From: CAWEQW01 sp963811365
GTDB lineage: Bacteria > Actinomycetota > Actinomycetes > Propionibacteriales > Nocardioidaceae
Assembly: GCA_963811365.1 (NCBI GenBank)
Contig: CAWEQW010000007.1
Location: forward strand, 247,977 to 311,976
Length of the DNA stretch: 64,000 nt
Direction: 5' to 3'
The position numbers and the translations under genes are program-made. The notes under the pieces are model-generated. The model saw only the letters and a list, made by a program, of their open reading frames with translations. It was not told where the DNA came from and ran no database searches. Position 1 is the stretch's first letter, and every line of letters starts with the position of its first letter. Positions 25,853 through 35,046 of this stretch are shown here, piece after piece.

Positions 25853-26745
25853 GCGCGCTCTTCCGGCTGCTGCTGCCCGACGGTACCGTCCGGCTCGGCC
25901 GCGGCGAGGTGTCGGCAGGACCCCGCGAGCTCCTGCCGCCCGGCCTCGACATCGACGGCCTCCTCGGCGGCGACGGCACGCCGGCCGGCGCGGCGCTGAC
26001 GGCGGCCCTCGCCGGACCGACCGACGGGGAGGTGCCGGCCGGCAGCGAGGTGCTCGCGCCCGTCGCGGGACAGGAGGTATGGGCCAGCGGCGTCACCTTC
26101 GAGCGAAGCAGGGAGGCCCGCAACGAGGAGGCCGGCCCGGTCGACATCTACGACCGGGTCTACGACGCGGTGCGGCCCGAGCTGTTCTGCAAGGCCACGC
26201 CGGGCCGGGTCCGGGGACCCGGCGCGCCGATCTGCATCCGTCGCGACTCCGGCTGGGACGTGCCCGAGCCGGAGCTCGGGCTGGTCGCCGACCGCGCCGG
26301 GCGACTGGTCGCGCTCACGGTGGGCAACGACGTCTCGAGCCGCAGCATCGAGGGCGAGAACCCGCTCTACCTGCCGCAGGCCAAGGTGTACACGGGCAGC
26401 TGCGCGCTCGGCCCGGCCCTCGTCCCGCTCGACGAGGCGCCGGAGCTCGGCTCGCTCGTCATCGAGCTGACCATCCGACGCGACGGGCAGGAGCTGTTCG
26501 CCGACTCGGTGCCGCTCTCGGAGATGCGCCGGCGTCCCGAGGAGCTGCTCGACTGGCTGTTCGCTGCGCTGGAGTTCCCGACCGGCGTCGTGCTGCTGAC
26601 GGGCACCTCGATCGTGCCACCCCAGGAGTTCACGCTGCACGCCGGCGACGTCGTCGAGATCGCGGTGTCCGGGGTGGGCATCCTGGCCAACCCCGTCGAG
26701 GAGGTCGGCCGACCGGTGCGCAGCCTGGCGGGGGTGGGGGCGTGA
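25849..26745 (+). CDS. FAH-family protein, 2-keto-3-deoxy-arabinonate dehydratase-like
   Basis: 298 residues. The segment from GVTFERSREARNEEAGPVD through YDRVYDAVRPELFCKATPGR to DVPEPELGLVAD and ENPLYLPQAKVYTGSCALGP matches the archaeal-type KDA dehydratase subgroup of FAH proteins more than ordinary hydrolases. Acidic metal ligands (PEPELG) and the ENPLYLPQ loop are present. The likely reaction is dehydration of 2-keto-3-deoxy-pentonate to 2-oxoglutarate semialdehyde, substrate of the ALDH encoded upstream. Translationally coupled on both sides (ATGA at 25849; GTGA at 26742). Confidence 0.75.
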   Translation: MSALFRLLLPDGTVRLGRGEVSAGPRELLPPGLDIDGLLGGDGTPAGAALTAALAGPTDGEVPAGSEVLAPVAGQEVWASGVTFERSREARNEEAGPVDIYDRVYDAVRPELFCKATPGRVRGPGAPICIRRDSGWDVPEPELGLVADRAGRLVALTVGNDVSSRSIEGENPLYLPQAKVYTGSCALGPALVPLDEAPELGSLVIELTIRRDGQELFADSVPLSEMRRRPEELLDWLFAALEFPTGVVLLTGTSIVPPQEFTLHAGDVVEIAVSGVGILANPVEEVGRPVRSLAGVGA

Positions 26746-28052
26746 CCAGCATCCGCGACATGGAGGTCCTCGACGTCCGGTTCCCGACCTCCCGGCAGCT
26801 CGACGGCTCCGATGCGATGAACCCGGACCCCGACTACTCGGCTGCCTACGTCGTGCTCCACACCGACGCCGACGACGGGCTCGAGGGCCACGGGTTCACG
26901 TTCACGATCGGCCGGGGCACCGAGGTCGTCTGCGCCGCGGTGGAGGCGCTGCGGCCGCTGGTCGTCGGCTACCCGGTCGAGGACGCCTGCACCGACATGG
27001 GCCGCTTCTGGCGCACCGTGACCCGCGACAGCCAGCTGCGGTGGATCGGTCCCGAGAAGGGGGCGATCCACCTGGCCACGGCCGCGGTGGTCAACGCGAT
27101 GTGGGACCTGTTCGCCAAGCGCGAGGGCAAGCCGCTGTGGAAGCTGCTCGCCGACATGTCGCCGGAGGAGCTCGTGGCGCTGGTCGACTGGCGCTACCTC
27201 ACCGACGCGCTCACCCCCGACGACGCCCTCAGCCTGCTGCGGGAGCGGGCGCCCGGTCGGGCCGAACGGGAGGAGCGGCTGCTGGCCGAGGGCCTGCCGT
27301 CCTACACCACCTCGGCGGGCTGGCTGGGCTATGACGACGACAAGCTGCGCCGGCTCTGTCAGGAGGCCGTCGAGGCCGGCTGGTCGCATGTGAAGCTCAA
27401 GGTGGGTGCCGACCTTGAGGAGGACGTACGACGCTGCCGGATCGCGCGCGAGCTGATCGGTCCGGACCGCAGGCTGATGATCGACGCCAACCAGCGGTGG
27501 GACGTCGACGAGGCCGTCGCGGCGATGCGCCGCCTCGCGGAGTTCGAGCCGTGGTGGATCGAGGAGCCGACCAGTCCCGACGACATCCTCGGCCACGCCC
27601 GGATCGCGCAGGAGATCGCGCCGGTGCGTGTGGCCACCGGCGAGCACGTCCACAACAGGGTGATGTTCAAGCAGCTTCTGCAGGCCGACGCCCTCGGCTT
27701 CTGCCAGGTCGATGCCTGCCGCCTCGGGGGTGTGAACGAGGTGGTGGCGGTCCTCCTGCTGGCCGCGCGGTACGCCGTACCGGTCTGCCCGCATGCGGGC
27801 GGGGTGGGACTCTGCGAGCTCGTGCAGCACCTGTCGGCGTTCGACTTCGTCGCCGTCTCAGGGTCCGTGGAGGACGTCGTCGTGGAGTACGTCGACCACC
27901 TCCACGAGCACTTCGTGGACCCGGTGCAGGCCGAGGCGGGCCGCTATCTCGCACCGCGTCGGCCGGGCTACAGCGCGCAGATGAAGCGTGAGAGTCTCGT
28001 CGAGTTCGCCTTCCCCGGCGGGCCGGCCTGGGCGTCGCTCGTCGCCGGCTGA
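26742..28052 (+). CDS. L-fuconate dehydratase (enolase superfamily)
   Basis: 436 residues. The opening DVRFPTSRQLDGSDAMNPDP and GLEGHGFTFTIGRGTE are hallmarks of fuconate dehydratase. Mandelate-racemase-subgroup residues follow: KLK in SHVKLKVGADLEED, metal ligands in MIDANQRWD, WIEEPTSPDD and ATGEHVHNRV, and the basic His in CPHAGGVGLCELVQHL. It would convert L-fuconate to 2-keto-3-deoxy-L-fuconate. GTG 26742 overlaps the FAH stop. As last gene of the operon it links this unit to the SDR and the diketo-acid hydrolase 12-15 kb upstream. Confidence 0.88.
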   Translation: MTSIRDMEVLDVRFPTSRQLDGSDAMNPDPDYSAAYVVLHTDADDGLEGHGFTFTIGRGTEVVCAAVEALRPLVVGYPVEDACTDMGRFWRTVTRDSQLRWIGPEKGAIHLATAAVVNAMWDLFAKREGKPLWKLLADMSPEELVALVDWRYLTDALTPDDALSLLRERAPGRAEREERLLAEGLPSYTTSAGWLGYDDDKLRRLCQEAVEAGWSHVKLKVGADLEEDVRRCRIARELIGPDRRLMIDANQRWDVDEAVAAMRRLAEFEPWWIEEPTSPDDILGHARIAQEIAPVRVATGEHVHNRVMFKQLLQADALGFCQVDACRLGGVNEVVAVLLLAARYAVPVCPHAGGVGLCELVQHLSAFDFVAVSGSVEDVVVEYVDHLHEHFVDPVQAEAGRYLAPRRPGYSAQMKRESLVEFAFPGGPAWASLVAG

Positions 28053-28064
28053 GCGCGGTCCCGG

Positions 28065-28425
28065 TCACCCGGACCTGCCTGGATCAGGGAACCCGAGGCT
28101 GAGGTAGCCGGGTGCCCGCTTGGTGAGTGCGGCGGCAAGCACGGGAGCTTCGACGTCGTGGTAGTCGTGCACCAGGAACAACGTGTCGAGTGCGGGACAG
28201 TCGAAGCCTTCGCCGACGAAGTGGCCCGTCGCGACTGCGAGCAGCGGCGCGTCGGATGGGGATGGGCTGAGCCACCCGAAGGCTGCGGCGCGCTGCTCGG
28301 CGCCCATTGCCGCCCTTGAGGAGGACCAGGTCGAGCCCTCGGTCGGCGAGTGTCGCTGCGAGGTGGTCGACGCGGCGGGTTCGCTGGGCGCGGACGAGGC
28401 AGTGCCGACCGCCTTCATCCCGCCA
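28065..28425 (-). pseudogene. relic of the TOTE-type helicase C-terminus
   Basis: Minus-strand translation gives LLAVATGHFVGEGFDCPALD then HDYHDVEAPVLAAALTKRAP and GYLSLGFPDPG, nearly the same as the C-terminus of the primase-helicases at 50706 and 58570. An internal stretch present in those (the AGPISFKGRLVQYAGRVLR region) is deleted, and the upstream part (QRTRRVDHLAATLADRGLD, then VLLKGG) continues only after frameshifts. It is a dead third copy, 22 kb from the nearest intact relative, and shows that this element family was active here before. Confidence 0.8.
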
Positions 28426-28905
28426 TGCACCCGCGTCAGGGGCACATCAGTGCCTGTCCCGCTACGGAACTTCAAAGCATGCCTGCCGCTGTCTTGAACG
28501 GGTGACGGCCTCACCTGGCCGAGCAGATCGTGAGCCGTCACGGCTCGTCGAGGACCGTCGGGCTGGTGGCGCGTCGGGCCGAATCGAGGAGCGTCCGTCT
28601 GGGCTGCGCAGAAGCCGATGAGTCAGTCGTGTCTCCTCAACGGGGTCCTCGAGCGGGGAGGGAGTGGGCACGCCGACATGGCGTCACAGATGGACAGGTC
28701 ATTGGCGGCCGAGTGACTGTGCCCAGGTGTCAACCGCCTGGCCCGGCGGGCGACACGCGTGCGTCAAGAAGACGACCTGCGCTGGTTCGGCAGGGCGTGC
28801 CGCAGGACTGAGCGCCGGACGCTCCCACGCGGCGGCGGCCACGGTTTCCACGGCGTCGCCTCGGTTCGCCCGTCGCGGGACGCGCGCTCGTGCGAGGATT
28901 CCGGC
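28426..28905 (+). other. gene-free stretch before the sensor kinase
   Basis: 480 bases. Open frames exist but carry no recognisable protein, and codon use looks random. It separates the dead helicase relic from the two-component operon. I see no repeat or clear terminator. Confidence 0.4.
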
Positions 28906-30892
28906 ATGCCGGGTGCAGGTGCCTTGCCGGGCTCGCGGACGTTGCGTGGTCACGACGTGGCTGCGCCCGTCGTTGCGGCAACGGGCCTTGCGCTCCTCAC
29001 CGCGTGCGCTGCCGCTGTCGGAGTCGCCCTGTCACCGCTGCACACCGCTGGCGAGGTCGTCGACGAGCTCTGGCCGCTGCCGTTCCTGGCCTTCGGGGTC
29101 GTGGGCATCCTCCTCGCCGCTCGCGTGCCCGGCCATCCCGCGGGGTGGCTGTTCGCCGGCGGGTGCTGCTGCAATGACCGTGTCGCTCGCGGCGCAGCAG
29201 TACGCCGCTGTCCCGCGTGCCGGTCGAGCGGCGGTCGCGGTGGTTTGCGGTCCCGGCTTCGTGCTGGCTTGGGCGGTTCTCGGTGTCTTCGCGTTGCTGC
29301 TGTTCCCCACCGGGAGGTTGCCGTCTCCGCGGTGGCGATGGCTCGCGTGGATCGCCGTGGCCGGCGGCGTCGTGGCGGCCGTCGCCAGGACTGTGTCGCC
29401 GACGACCTCCACCGTTCCGGCGCTTCCGAACCCGCTTGCGGTGGGTCCGGCAGCCCCGGTGGCGAGGAGCGCGGCCGGGATCGGCATGTCGGTCGTGGTC
29501 GTCTGCGCGCTGGTGAGCGCCTTGTCTCTGATCGTCCGCTATCGTCGCGCTGCTGAGGAGGAGCGCGCCCAGCTGCGGTGGTTGGCCGTGGCGGTCGGGC
29601 TGTTGCTGCTGGCCCTCCCCGCAGGTGCGCTCGACGCACGCGCCGCAACCGTGATGTTCGTCGTGGGCGGGTCCGCGATCCCCGTGGCCGTCGCGATCGC
29701 GATCACCCGCTACCGGCTCTACGACCTCAACTACCTGGTCAGCCGCTCGCTGATCTACCTCCTGCTCTCGGCCGCGGTGGTCGTCGCCTACGTCGGGGTC
29801 GTCGTCGCGCCGGCTGCCGTCCTGCACGGGCGGGCGATCGGCTCCGTCGCCCTGGCCGCAGTCGTCATCCCGCTCGTCGCGGCCCCGCTTCGGTCGGCCG
29901 GGCACCGTGCTGTCAACCGCACGCTGTACGGCGCAGTCGGTGAGCCACACCGGGTCGTCAGCGCCTTGAGCGAGCAGCTGGAACGCGCTGTCGAGATCGA
30001 GGAGGTCCTCCCGACGGTGGTGCGCGCCTTGGGGTCCGAGCTGCGGCTGCCCTACGTCGCCATCCTGTACGGGGACGGTGAGCTGCTTGCCGAACGCGGC
30101 GTCCGCCAAGCGCTCGTCGAGGAAGTGCCGTTGCGCTATCGGGGTGAGGACGTCGGGACCCTCCTCGTCTCTCCGCGCAGCGGGACCGATCGCCTCGACC
30201 GGCGCGACCACGCTGCTCTGGCGGAGATCGCGAGGCACGCCGGCTCGGCTGTGCACGCCGTCGGGCTCACCGACGCTCTCCGTCGGTCGCGCGACGCGGT
30301 GGTGGAGGCGCGGGAGCAGGAGCGTCGCAGGCTGCGGCGTGAGCTCCACGACCGCGCCGCCTCGACGCTCGCGGCCGTGCTGCTCGGTCTGGAACGCCTC
30401 GCGCGTGAACCCGAGCCCGGACTCGCTGACACGCTGCACCGCGAGACCGCCGCAGTGCTGGCGACCCTGCGCGGGTTGATGGACGAATTGCGCCCGAGCG
30501 CCCTCGACGACCTCGGCCTCGTCGGCGCGGTGGAAGGGCGGGCCGCCGACGTCGCCGCCGTCACCGGCGTCGCGGTGACACTGCACGCTCCGCGCTGCCT
30601 CGGGACGCTCCCGGCCGCGGTCGAGGTCGCGGCGTACTGGGTCGTGGGAGAGGGCTTGCGCAACGTGCAGCGCCATGCCGATGCCCGCTCCTGCGCCGTG
30701 ACGCTCGAGCGCACCGGTTCGGCGCTGATCGTCTCGGTCGTCGACGACGGCAAGGGAGCGGCCGGCGCGGCCCGCGGGATCGGGCTGCGGTCATTGGAGG
30801 AACGCGTGCGTGAGGCGCAGGGATCGCTCCTCATCGGTACGCCGCCCGGTGGTGGCACGTCGCTCGAGGCGAGGTTCCCGGTGATCTCATGA
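28906..30892 (+). CDS. NarL-type sensor histidine kinase, apparent frameshift near 29160
   Basis: The N-terminal part (MPGAGALPG, then membrane helices such as PVVAATGLALLTACAAAVGV and LPFLAFGVVGILLAARVPGH) reads in one frame up to GWLFAGG. The rest (AMTVSLAAQQYAAV to FPVIS) reads in the next. Removing one G from the GGG at 29161-29163 joins them. The C-terminal part has several helices, a GAF-like region, HisKA_3 (RRLRRELHDRAASTLAAVLL, phospho-His in ELHD) and an HATPase (VVGEGLRNVQRHADA, GIGLRSLEERV). If the shift is real, ATG 29174 still gives a 572-residue kinase. It overlaps the response regulator by ATGA. Confidence 0.8.
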
Positions 30893-31551
30893 CCGGTGCT
30901 CGGGTGCGGGTCGTCATCGCCGACGACCATCCCCTGCTCAGGAACGGGCTCACGGCAGCTCTCACAGCCTCCGGCGCCGACGTGCTGGGCGAGGTGGAAA
31001 CCCTCGCCGAGCTCGCCGCGAGCACAGTGCTCGACGATGCAGACGTACTGTTGCTCGACGTCTCGTTCCCCGACGGCAACGGCATTGCCGCGCTGCCTCA
31101 GCTCGTCGCGGCACACCCCGCCCTCGCCGTGCTGGTCCTCACCTCCTCAGACACGCCCGAGACGGTCCGGGCAGCCCTCAGGGCGGGCGCGCGCGGCTAC
31201 CTGGTGAAGGGCACGAGTGGTGACGAGGTGTGCCGAGCGGTAGCCGCTGCCGCGAGTGGGCAGACGGTGCTCGGGGAAGCGGCGGCTCGCGCCGTGGTCG
31301 GCGCGCTCGAGCCGTCGCCTCGGGCGCGTGGACCCCTCGACGCCCTCGCGCCGCGCGACCAGGAGCTTCTGGAGCTGCTTGCCCGCGGATTCGGCACCGA
31401 CGCGATCGCGGTACGGATGTCGATCACCCCGAAGACGGTGCGCAACCAGCTGTCGCGGATCTACTCCGTTCTCGGCGTCGAGCACCGGGCCGCCGCCGTA
31501 GCGGCCGCCCGCGACCTCGGACTCGGGGGTACCGGTCTCGAAGCGCGCTGA
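30889..31551 (+). CDS. NarL/LuxR-family response regulator
   Basis: 220 residues. Receiver domain: acidic pocket in VIADDHPLLRNGL, phospho-Asp in DVLLLDVSFPDGNG, Thr/Ser in VLTSSDTPE and Lys in ARGYLVKGT. C-terminal LuxR HTH: LAPRDQELLELLARGFGTDA, then SITPKTVRNQLSRIYSVLGV. Partner of the histidine kinase encoded just upstream (4-base overlap). Targets unknown; the membrane protein gene at 31675 is a candidate by position. Confidence 0.9.
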   Translation: MTGARVRVVIADDHPLLRNGLTAALTASGADVLGEVETLAELAASTVLDDADVLLLDVSFPDGNGIAALPQLVAAHPALAVLVLTSSDTPETVRAALRAGARGYLVKGTSGDEVCRAVAAAASGQTVLGEAAARAVVGALEPSPRARGPLDALAPRDQELLELLARGFGTDAIAVRMSITPKTVRNQLSRIYSVLGVEHRAAAVAAARDLGLGGTGLEAR

Positions 31552-31674
31552 CCCGGCGCCGGGACGCGTGTCCCGCGAGATCGGTGACATCCGCCGTCTG
31601 GAGCTCGGGTCACCTCCCCGTCCACCGTGAGGGTCGTCGCAGCCCGCGACGCCCCCACCAGTCCTGGAGGAACC

Positions 31675-32421
31675 GTGTTGGCATCACTACGCCGGATCTC
31701 GTTCGTCGTCGTCGTCGCGCTTCTCGCGCTCTACCCGTCGGTCTTGTTCGGCCTGCGGCTGGCCGTGGGCGTCGTCGTCGGCGACGGACCCGGAAACCAC
31801 GGCGGTCGCCCCGCCGCTGCACTGGGAGCGCTGGTCTTCCTCGGGCTCACCGCCTGCCTGGTCCGACTCGTGCGCCGAGGCGACACGGTTGCCGACGCGC
31901 ACGCAATGTCGGCGTACGCCGTGGCGGCGGTGACCGCGCAGCTGATCGGCCGGTACAGCGACGGCGAGGGAAGCATCGCCCTCTTCGCGGCGGTCGCGCT
32001 GGTTCTCATGCCCCACCGTCGTCGGCTGCTCGACGTGCGGCCGCACGCCGCAACGCTCGTGCTGGCGCTCGCTGCGGCGGCGCCGCTTCTCGTCGCCGGC
32101 GTCGTTCGGGCGCACCACGTCGCCGGCTTGAAGGGAGGCGTCGCCGAGGACTACTACGACGCTGCCTGGATGATGCTCACGATCGCCCTGCTCCTCATCG
32201 TCGGCGCGCTCGACGCGCCGGGAGCCGAGCTCGTGCGGGTGGTCGCCACGGCTGCACTTGCCCTCGCCGGTGTCGACTCGCTGATCGCCGGTCACCCGTT
32301 CTTCCTGGCCCGCCCGTGGGGAGGGTACCTGCTCGTCGCGGCTGCTCTGCTCGGGTGGACGATGACGCACCCGCTCGCGTCGTCCCCGTCACCGGCCCGC
32401 GCTCCCCACGTCGACGCGTGA
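31675..32421 (+). CDS. polytopic membrane protein of unknown function
   Basis: About 248 residues with some seven hydrophobic helices (FVVVVALLALYPSVLFGLRL, ALGALVFLGLTACLVRLV, AATLVLALAAAAPLLVAGVV, MMLTIALLLIVGAL, GGYLLVAAALLGWTM). No known family recognised. GTG 31675 is chosen because TGGAGGAA lies just before it; an upstream frame from 31627 is open but has no ribosome binding site. It follows the two-component genes by 123 bases and may be their target. Confidence 0.65.
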   Translation: MLASLRRISFVVVVALLALYPSVLFGLRLAVGVVVGDGPGNHGGRPAAALGALVFLGLTACLVRLVRRGDTVADAHAMSAYAVAAVTAQLIGRYSDGEGSIALFAAVALVLMPHRRRLLDVRPHAATLVLALAAAAPLLVAGVVRAHHVAGLKGGVAEDYYDAAWMMLTIALLLIVGALDAPGAELVRVVATAALALAGVDSLIAGHPFFLARPWGGYLLVAAALLGWTMTHPLASSPSPARAPHVDA

Positions 32422-32441
32422 CCCTCGCTCCGGTGGCCGCT

Positions 32442-32576
32442 TCACCCGGTCGGTCCTGCTCGCGCAAGCGCCACCTCGTCCTCGAGCTCGAGCACGCGGT
32501 CGACACCGGCGAGGTTGAGGCCGGCGTCGAGCAGCTCACGGATCCGCACCGGAGTTCGCCATCTCCCGATCGCCAT
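32442..32576 (-). pseudogene. MerR/HspR-like C-terminal fragment
   Basis: 44 residues, MAIGRWRTPVRIRELLDAGL then NLAGVDRVLELEDEVALA. This resembles the dimerisation segment of HspR-type MerR regulators but lacks the entire DNA-binding HTH. Probably a leftover of a deleted regulator; expression is uncertain. Confidence 0.4.
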
Positions 32577-32817
32577 GTTGGCGGGGGATTTGTACCCCTC
32601 ACGCTCGATCGCGAACATTCACGCTGTGCCTGTCGGGCTGGGGCAGATTCCCGATGGGGGACGCAGCGAGACGGGGGAGTGCTGCCGCTCCTGGAGTGGC
32701 GCTGTGTTCAGTGCGCCGTGAGTTCTTGACAGTCACAGGCGGCGGAGTGAAGCAGGGCGCGGCGACGACACGGAAATGGCGTGGCCGGTCCTGGGCGAGT
32801 CCTGCCAGCATGGCTGC

Positions 32818-33633
32818 GTGTTGTCGAACGTGTTCTCCTGGCGGGGCCGTGAGGTTCGGTGGGAGCGGCTGGGGTCGGGACCCGACGTGGTGTTCTGCCA
32901 CGGCACGCCTTGGTCGTCGGAGCTGTGGAGGCCGTGCGCGGAGGCGCTTGCTTCGTACTTCACCGTCCACCTATGGGACATGCCAGGTTATGGCCACTCG
33001 TCGAAACACGGAGAGCACCGGGTCTCCTTGGACGTCCAGGGTGAGCTGTTTGCAGACCTGCTTGCGCACTGGGACTTGTCTGAGCCGCGCGTCATCGCCC
33101 ATGACTACGGCGGGGCGGTCGCGCTTCGGGCACACCTGCTACACGATGCGCGGTTCGCCTCGCTGGCGCTCGTCGATGTCGTGGCGTTGGCGCCGTGGGG
33201 GTCGGAGTTCTTCCGTCTGGTGCGTGAGCATCCGAACGTGTTCGGCGCTCTTCCGGGTGCCGTCCACGAAGGCGCGCTGCGCGCGTACATCGCGGGCGCC
33301 AGCCATCGCGGGCTATCTGCGGCTGCGATGGACTCCCTGGTCTCACCCTGGGTCGACCAGGCGGGGCAGGCGGCCTTCTACCGACAGATCGCCCAAGCCG
33401 ACCAGGCGTACACCGATGAGATCGAGCCGCTGTATTCCCAGCTGGCGCTGCCCGTGCTCGTGATCTGGGGTTGCGAGGACACGTGGATCCCTGTCGATCG
33501 TGCTCACCGGCTGAGCAAGCTCATACCGGGAGCCCAGCTGCGTCTGATCGACGGCGCCGGCCACCTGGTCCAGCTTGACCAGCCGGCGGCACTGGCCACC
33601 ACGCTCACCCGCTGGCTCAGCGTGGGGCGCTGA
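32818..33633 (+). CDS. alpha/beta hydrolase, haloalkane dehalogenase/epoxide hydrolase type
   Basis: About 271 residues. Oxyanion motif VVFCHGTPWSSELW, nucleophile elbow AHDYGGAVALRAH with Asp as nucleophile, acidic residue in VLVIWGCEDTWIPV and catalytic His in IDGAGHLVQLDQP. An Asp nucleophile in HDYGG is typical of dehalogenases and epoxide hydrolases rather than Ser esterases. Start uncertain: homology begins LSNVFSWRGREV right after GTG 32818; ATG 32776 adds 14 residues. Neither has a strong ribosome binding site. Soluble; substrate unknown. It stands alone in a region of scattered single genes. Confidence 0.8.
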   Translation: MLSNVFSWRGREVRWERLGSGPDVVFCHGTPWSSELWRPCAEALASYFTVHLWDMPGYGHSSKHGEHRVSLDVQGELFADLLAHWDLSEPRVIAHDYGGAVALRAHLLHDARFASLALVDVVALAPWGSEFFRLVREHPNVFGALPGAVHEGALRAYIAGASHRGLSAAAMDSLVSPWVDQAGQAAFYRQIAQADQAYTDEIEPLYSQLALPVLVIWGCEDTWIPVDRAHRLSKLIPGAQLRLIDGAGHLVQLDQPAALATTLTRWLSVGR

Positions 33634-33849
33634 CCGGAGGAGCCGTCGGGGACTCGGTGACTCGGAGGCAATCAGTCGGTGTTGCACGGCTGACGTTCCG
33701 CGCGCCGGCGCCGGACTCCCACCGGCAAGGTCAACCGGTCGTAGCATCGCGGGCGCCGGTCAGGGATGCCGTCCAGGACCTGCTCCAGTGCGAGCGAGCA
33801 GGCATTGGACGCAGATCCTCGGGCGCCGCGGTCGGCGAGTGAAGCCAGC

Positions 33850-34602
33850 GTGGAGTGGCCGCCCGTGGGTCCAGTGCGCGAGCTCGTCGCCCCACGACCA
33901 GTCAAGGTGCCCGGCTGGCTGGTGATCGTGCTCGGCGGTGGAGCCACGGGCCTCCTGGCCCCCATTCTGCTCGGGCTTCCGCCCGGGCTGCTGGTCCAGG
34001 CGGCCGTGTGCGGCGAGGCCATGCCGGCAGGGGACGCGGACCTGCGTCCATGGGTCTTCGCTGTCGTGTACGCCGGCTTCGGTCTGCTCGGCACAGCGCT
34101 GGCCGTGCTTGTGACTCTCTATGTGGCGCAGCGGTGGGGCCATGTGTTCGCTGCGTCGCCACGGACACCGTCCCCGGCGGCGGTCACGGCCGGGGTCCTC
34201 AGTCTGCTGCCCTTCGCCGCGGCGATGCTTTCCTGGGGTGTGCGCGGGCCCGGTGACAGCGGACCGCAAGGAATGGAGTCTCCAGCCCAGCGGACTGTCC
34301 TGGTCGTGACAGGTCTGCTGGCCGCCGCTGCCCTTGTCGTCCCCCTTCTGCCGGGCCCGGCAGAAGGGGGGCCGCGACTCGCGTGGGCCATCACCTGGAC
34401 GGGCTGCACGACCGCCGCTCTACAGGGACCAGCGCAACTGCTGCTCGCCCACGGCGGCAATGTCCGACCACTGGTAGCCCTCGTCGCATTGCTGGCGACG
34501 CCGGGAAGCTGTGTCTACGGCCTGAACATCCTCGCCTCCAGGTGCATGGAGGCCCACTGTCACAATGCGTCCACGCCGGCGGCCGGGACTTATGCCAGGT
34601 GA
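33850..34602 (+). CDS. predicted membrane protein, unknown
   Basis: About 250 residues with six or so hydrophobic segments (VPGWLVIVLGGGATGLLAPI, VVYAGFGLLGTALAVLVTLY, AAVTAGVLSLLPFAAAML, TVLVVTGLLAAAALVVPLL, LVALVALLATPGSCVYGLNI). No family recognised. GTG 33850 is used because the earlier frame (from 33766) encodes a Ser/Arg-rich stretch unlike protein. It overlaps nothing and has no obvious operon partner. Confidence 0.55.
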   Translation: MEWPPVGPVRELVAPRPVKVPGWLVIVLGGGATGLLAPILLGLPPGLLVQAAVCGEAMPAGDADLRPWVFAVVYAGFGLLGTALAVLVTLYVAQRWGHVFAASPRTPSPAAVTAGVLSLLPFAAAMLSWGVRGPGDSGPQGMESPAQRTVLVVTGLLAAAALVVPLLPGPAEGGPRLAWAITWTGCTTAALQGPAQLLLAHGGNVRPLVALVALLATPGSCVYGLNILASRCMEAHCHNASTPAAGTYAR

Positions 34603-35046
34603 TGCCCGCGGTCTCTCCCACCAACCGCGGCCCGCCCGACCTCCGCTGAATCTCGACCGCGGCGGAGATGGCGGCGCTCAGGTGAATCTCCCCAGTTCCG
34701 CTCACTGAAATTCCCCACCCCCGTGGCTCTACCGGAAGCGGGTCCGCACAACGACTTCGGGAGGCCCGGGAGCCCAGGACACATCACTCTGACGGGCCGG
34801 CAGCAAGGCTCGAGCATGGCCCCCTCGTCATCTGTCAGGTCATGGCGATCATGCGCACTGACCTACCTACCGCAGCGTTCCAAATGCGGGACACGCTTCA
34901 GACGCGCCCCCGGGATTCCGAGGCCAACGACGATATGGCCGCGCGCCCCACCACCATGCCCCGGCCCCGCCGCACCCAGGCAGCGGTGCCGGCGTCTCGG
35001 GCCGGTGAGAAGTCGTTGATGAGCTCTGTCCAAGGCGACGGCCCCG
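34603..35046 (+). other. gene-free stretch with a possible IS remnant
   Basis: 444 bases without a plausible gene. Around 34680-34730 the sequence resembles the conserved ends seen in actinobacterial IS21-type elements (AATCTCCCCAGTTCC, ACTGAAATTCCCCACCCC), but no transposase or inverted-repeat pair is visible. It is at most a scar. Confidence 0.3.

Noticed and set aside
34680..34730. Insertion sequence
   Set aside because: Only a short resemblance to IS ends, with no transposase and no paired terminal repeat.
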